From Methylovirgula sp. (GTDB lineage Bacteria; Pseudomonadota; Alphaproteobacteria; Rhizobiales; Beijerinckiaceae), in assembly GCA_030038595.1 (NCBI GenBank), contig JASHSW010000164.1, positions 1 through 5,683 of the forward strand: a DNA stretch of 5,683 nucleotides, read 5' to 3'. The notes under the pieces are model-generated. The model saw only the letters and a program-made list of their open reading frames with translations, was not told the DNA's origin and did not search any database. Of the stretch, positions 5,681-5,683 are shown in pieces. The position numbers and the translations under genes are program-made. Numbering within the stretch: the first letter of the stretch is position 1; the number at the start of each line of letters is the position of its first letter.

Positions 5681-5683
5681 CGG

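Overview
The window looks like a GC-rich alphaproteobacterial chromosome, most likely Rhizobiales/Hyphomicrobiales and possibly a Beijerinckiaceae-type lineage. This rests on the BamA and LpxD sequence style, the bamA-lpxD-fabZ order, a BTLCP transglutaminase-like peptidase and a PsiF-like secreted protein. The placement is inferred from gene content; no marker gene for taxonomy is present. I see no mobile element, CRISPR array, rRNA or tRNA.

Layout. Bases 1-1095 hold the 3' part of bamA (outer-membrane beta-barrel assembly). A 119-nt gap leads to lpxD (1215-2180), which overlaps fabZ (2180-2662) by one base. These three plus-strand genes are the start of the classical envelope cluster: BamA inserts outer-membrane proteins, LpxD adds the second acyl chain in lipid A synthesis, and FabZ dehydrates 3-hydroxyacyl-ACP, the same pool LpxD draws on. 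In most alphaproteobacteria lpxA, lpxI and lpxB follow. Here the cluster stops after fabZ, and a minus-strand exported transglutaminase-like cysteine peptidase (2680-3303) converges on it with a 17-nt gap.

A gene-free stretch (3304-3661) separates that peptidase from a divergent plus-strand NADPH:quinone oxidoreductase (3662-4633). It carries a degenerate repeat array with four copies of a 17-nt core (GTGAAY...GTTGCG) and several short inverted repeats. A minus-strand gene (4709-5239) encodes an exported protein with two cysteine-pair PsiF-like modules joined by an Ala/Pro and Lys/Glu linker. Upstream of it, 5240-5683 holds no convincing gene. It does hold a plausible promoter for the PsiF-like gene, a near-perfect 16-bp palindrome just upstream of that promoter, a 7-bp hairpin, and a Shine-Dalgarno-like GGAGGA at the very end that may serve a gene starting just outside the window.

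The window is mostly ordinary core and housekeeping DNA. The observations most worth a second look are the short, diverged C-terminus of LpxD, the missing lpxA-lpxI-lpxB continuation, and the repeat array upstream of the oxidoreductase. I did not find evidence of a new defence or mobile system.
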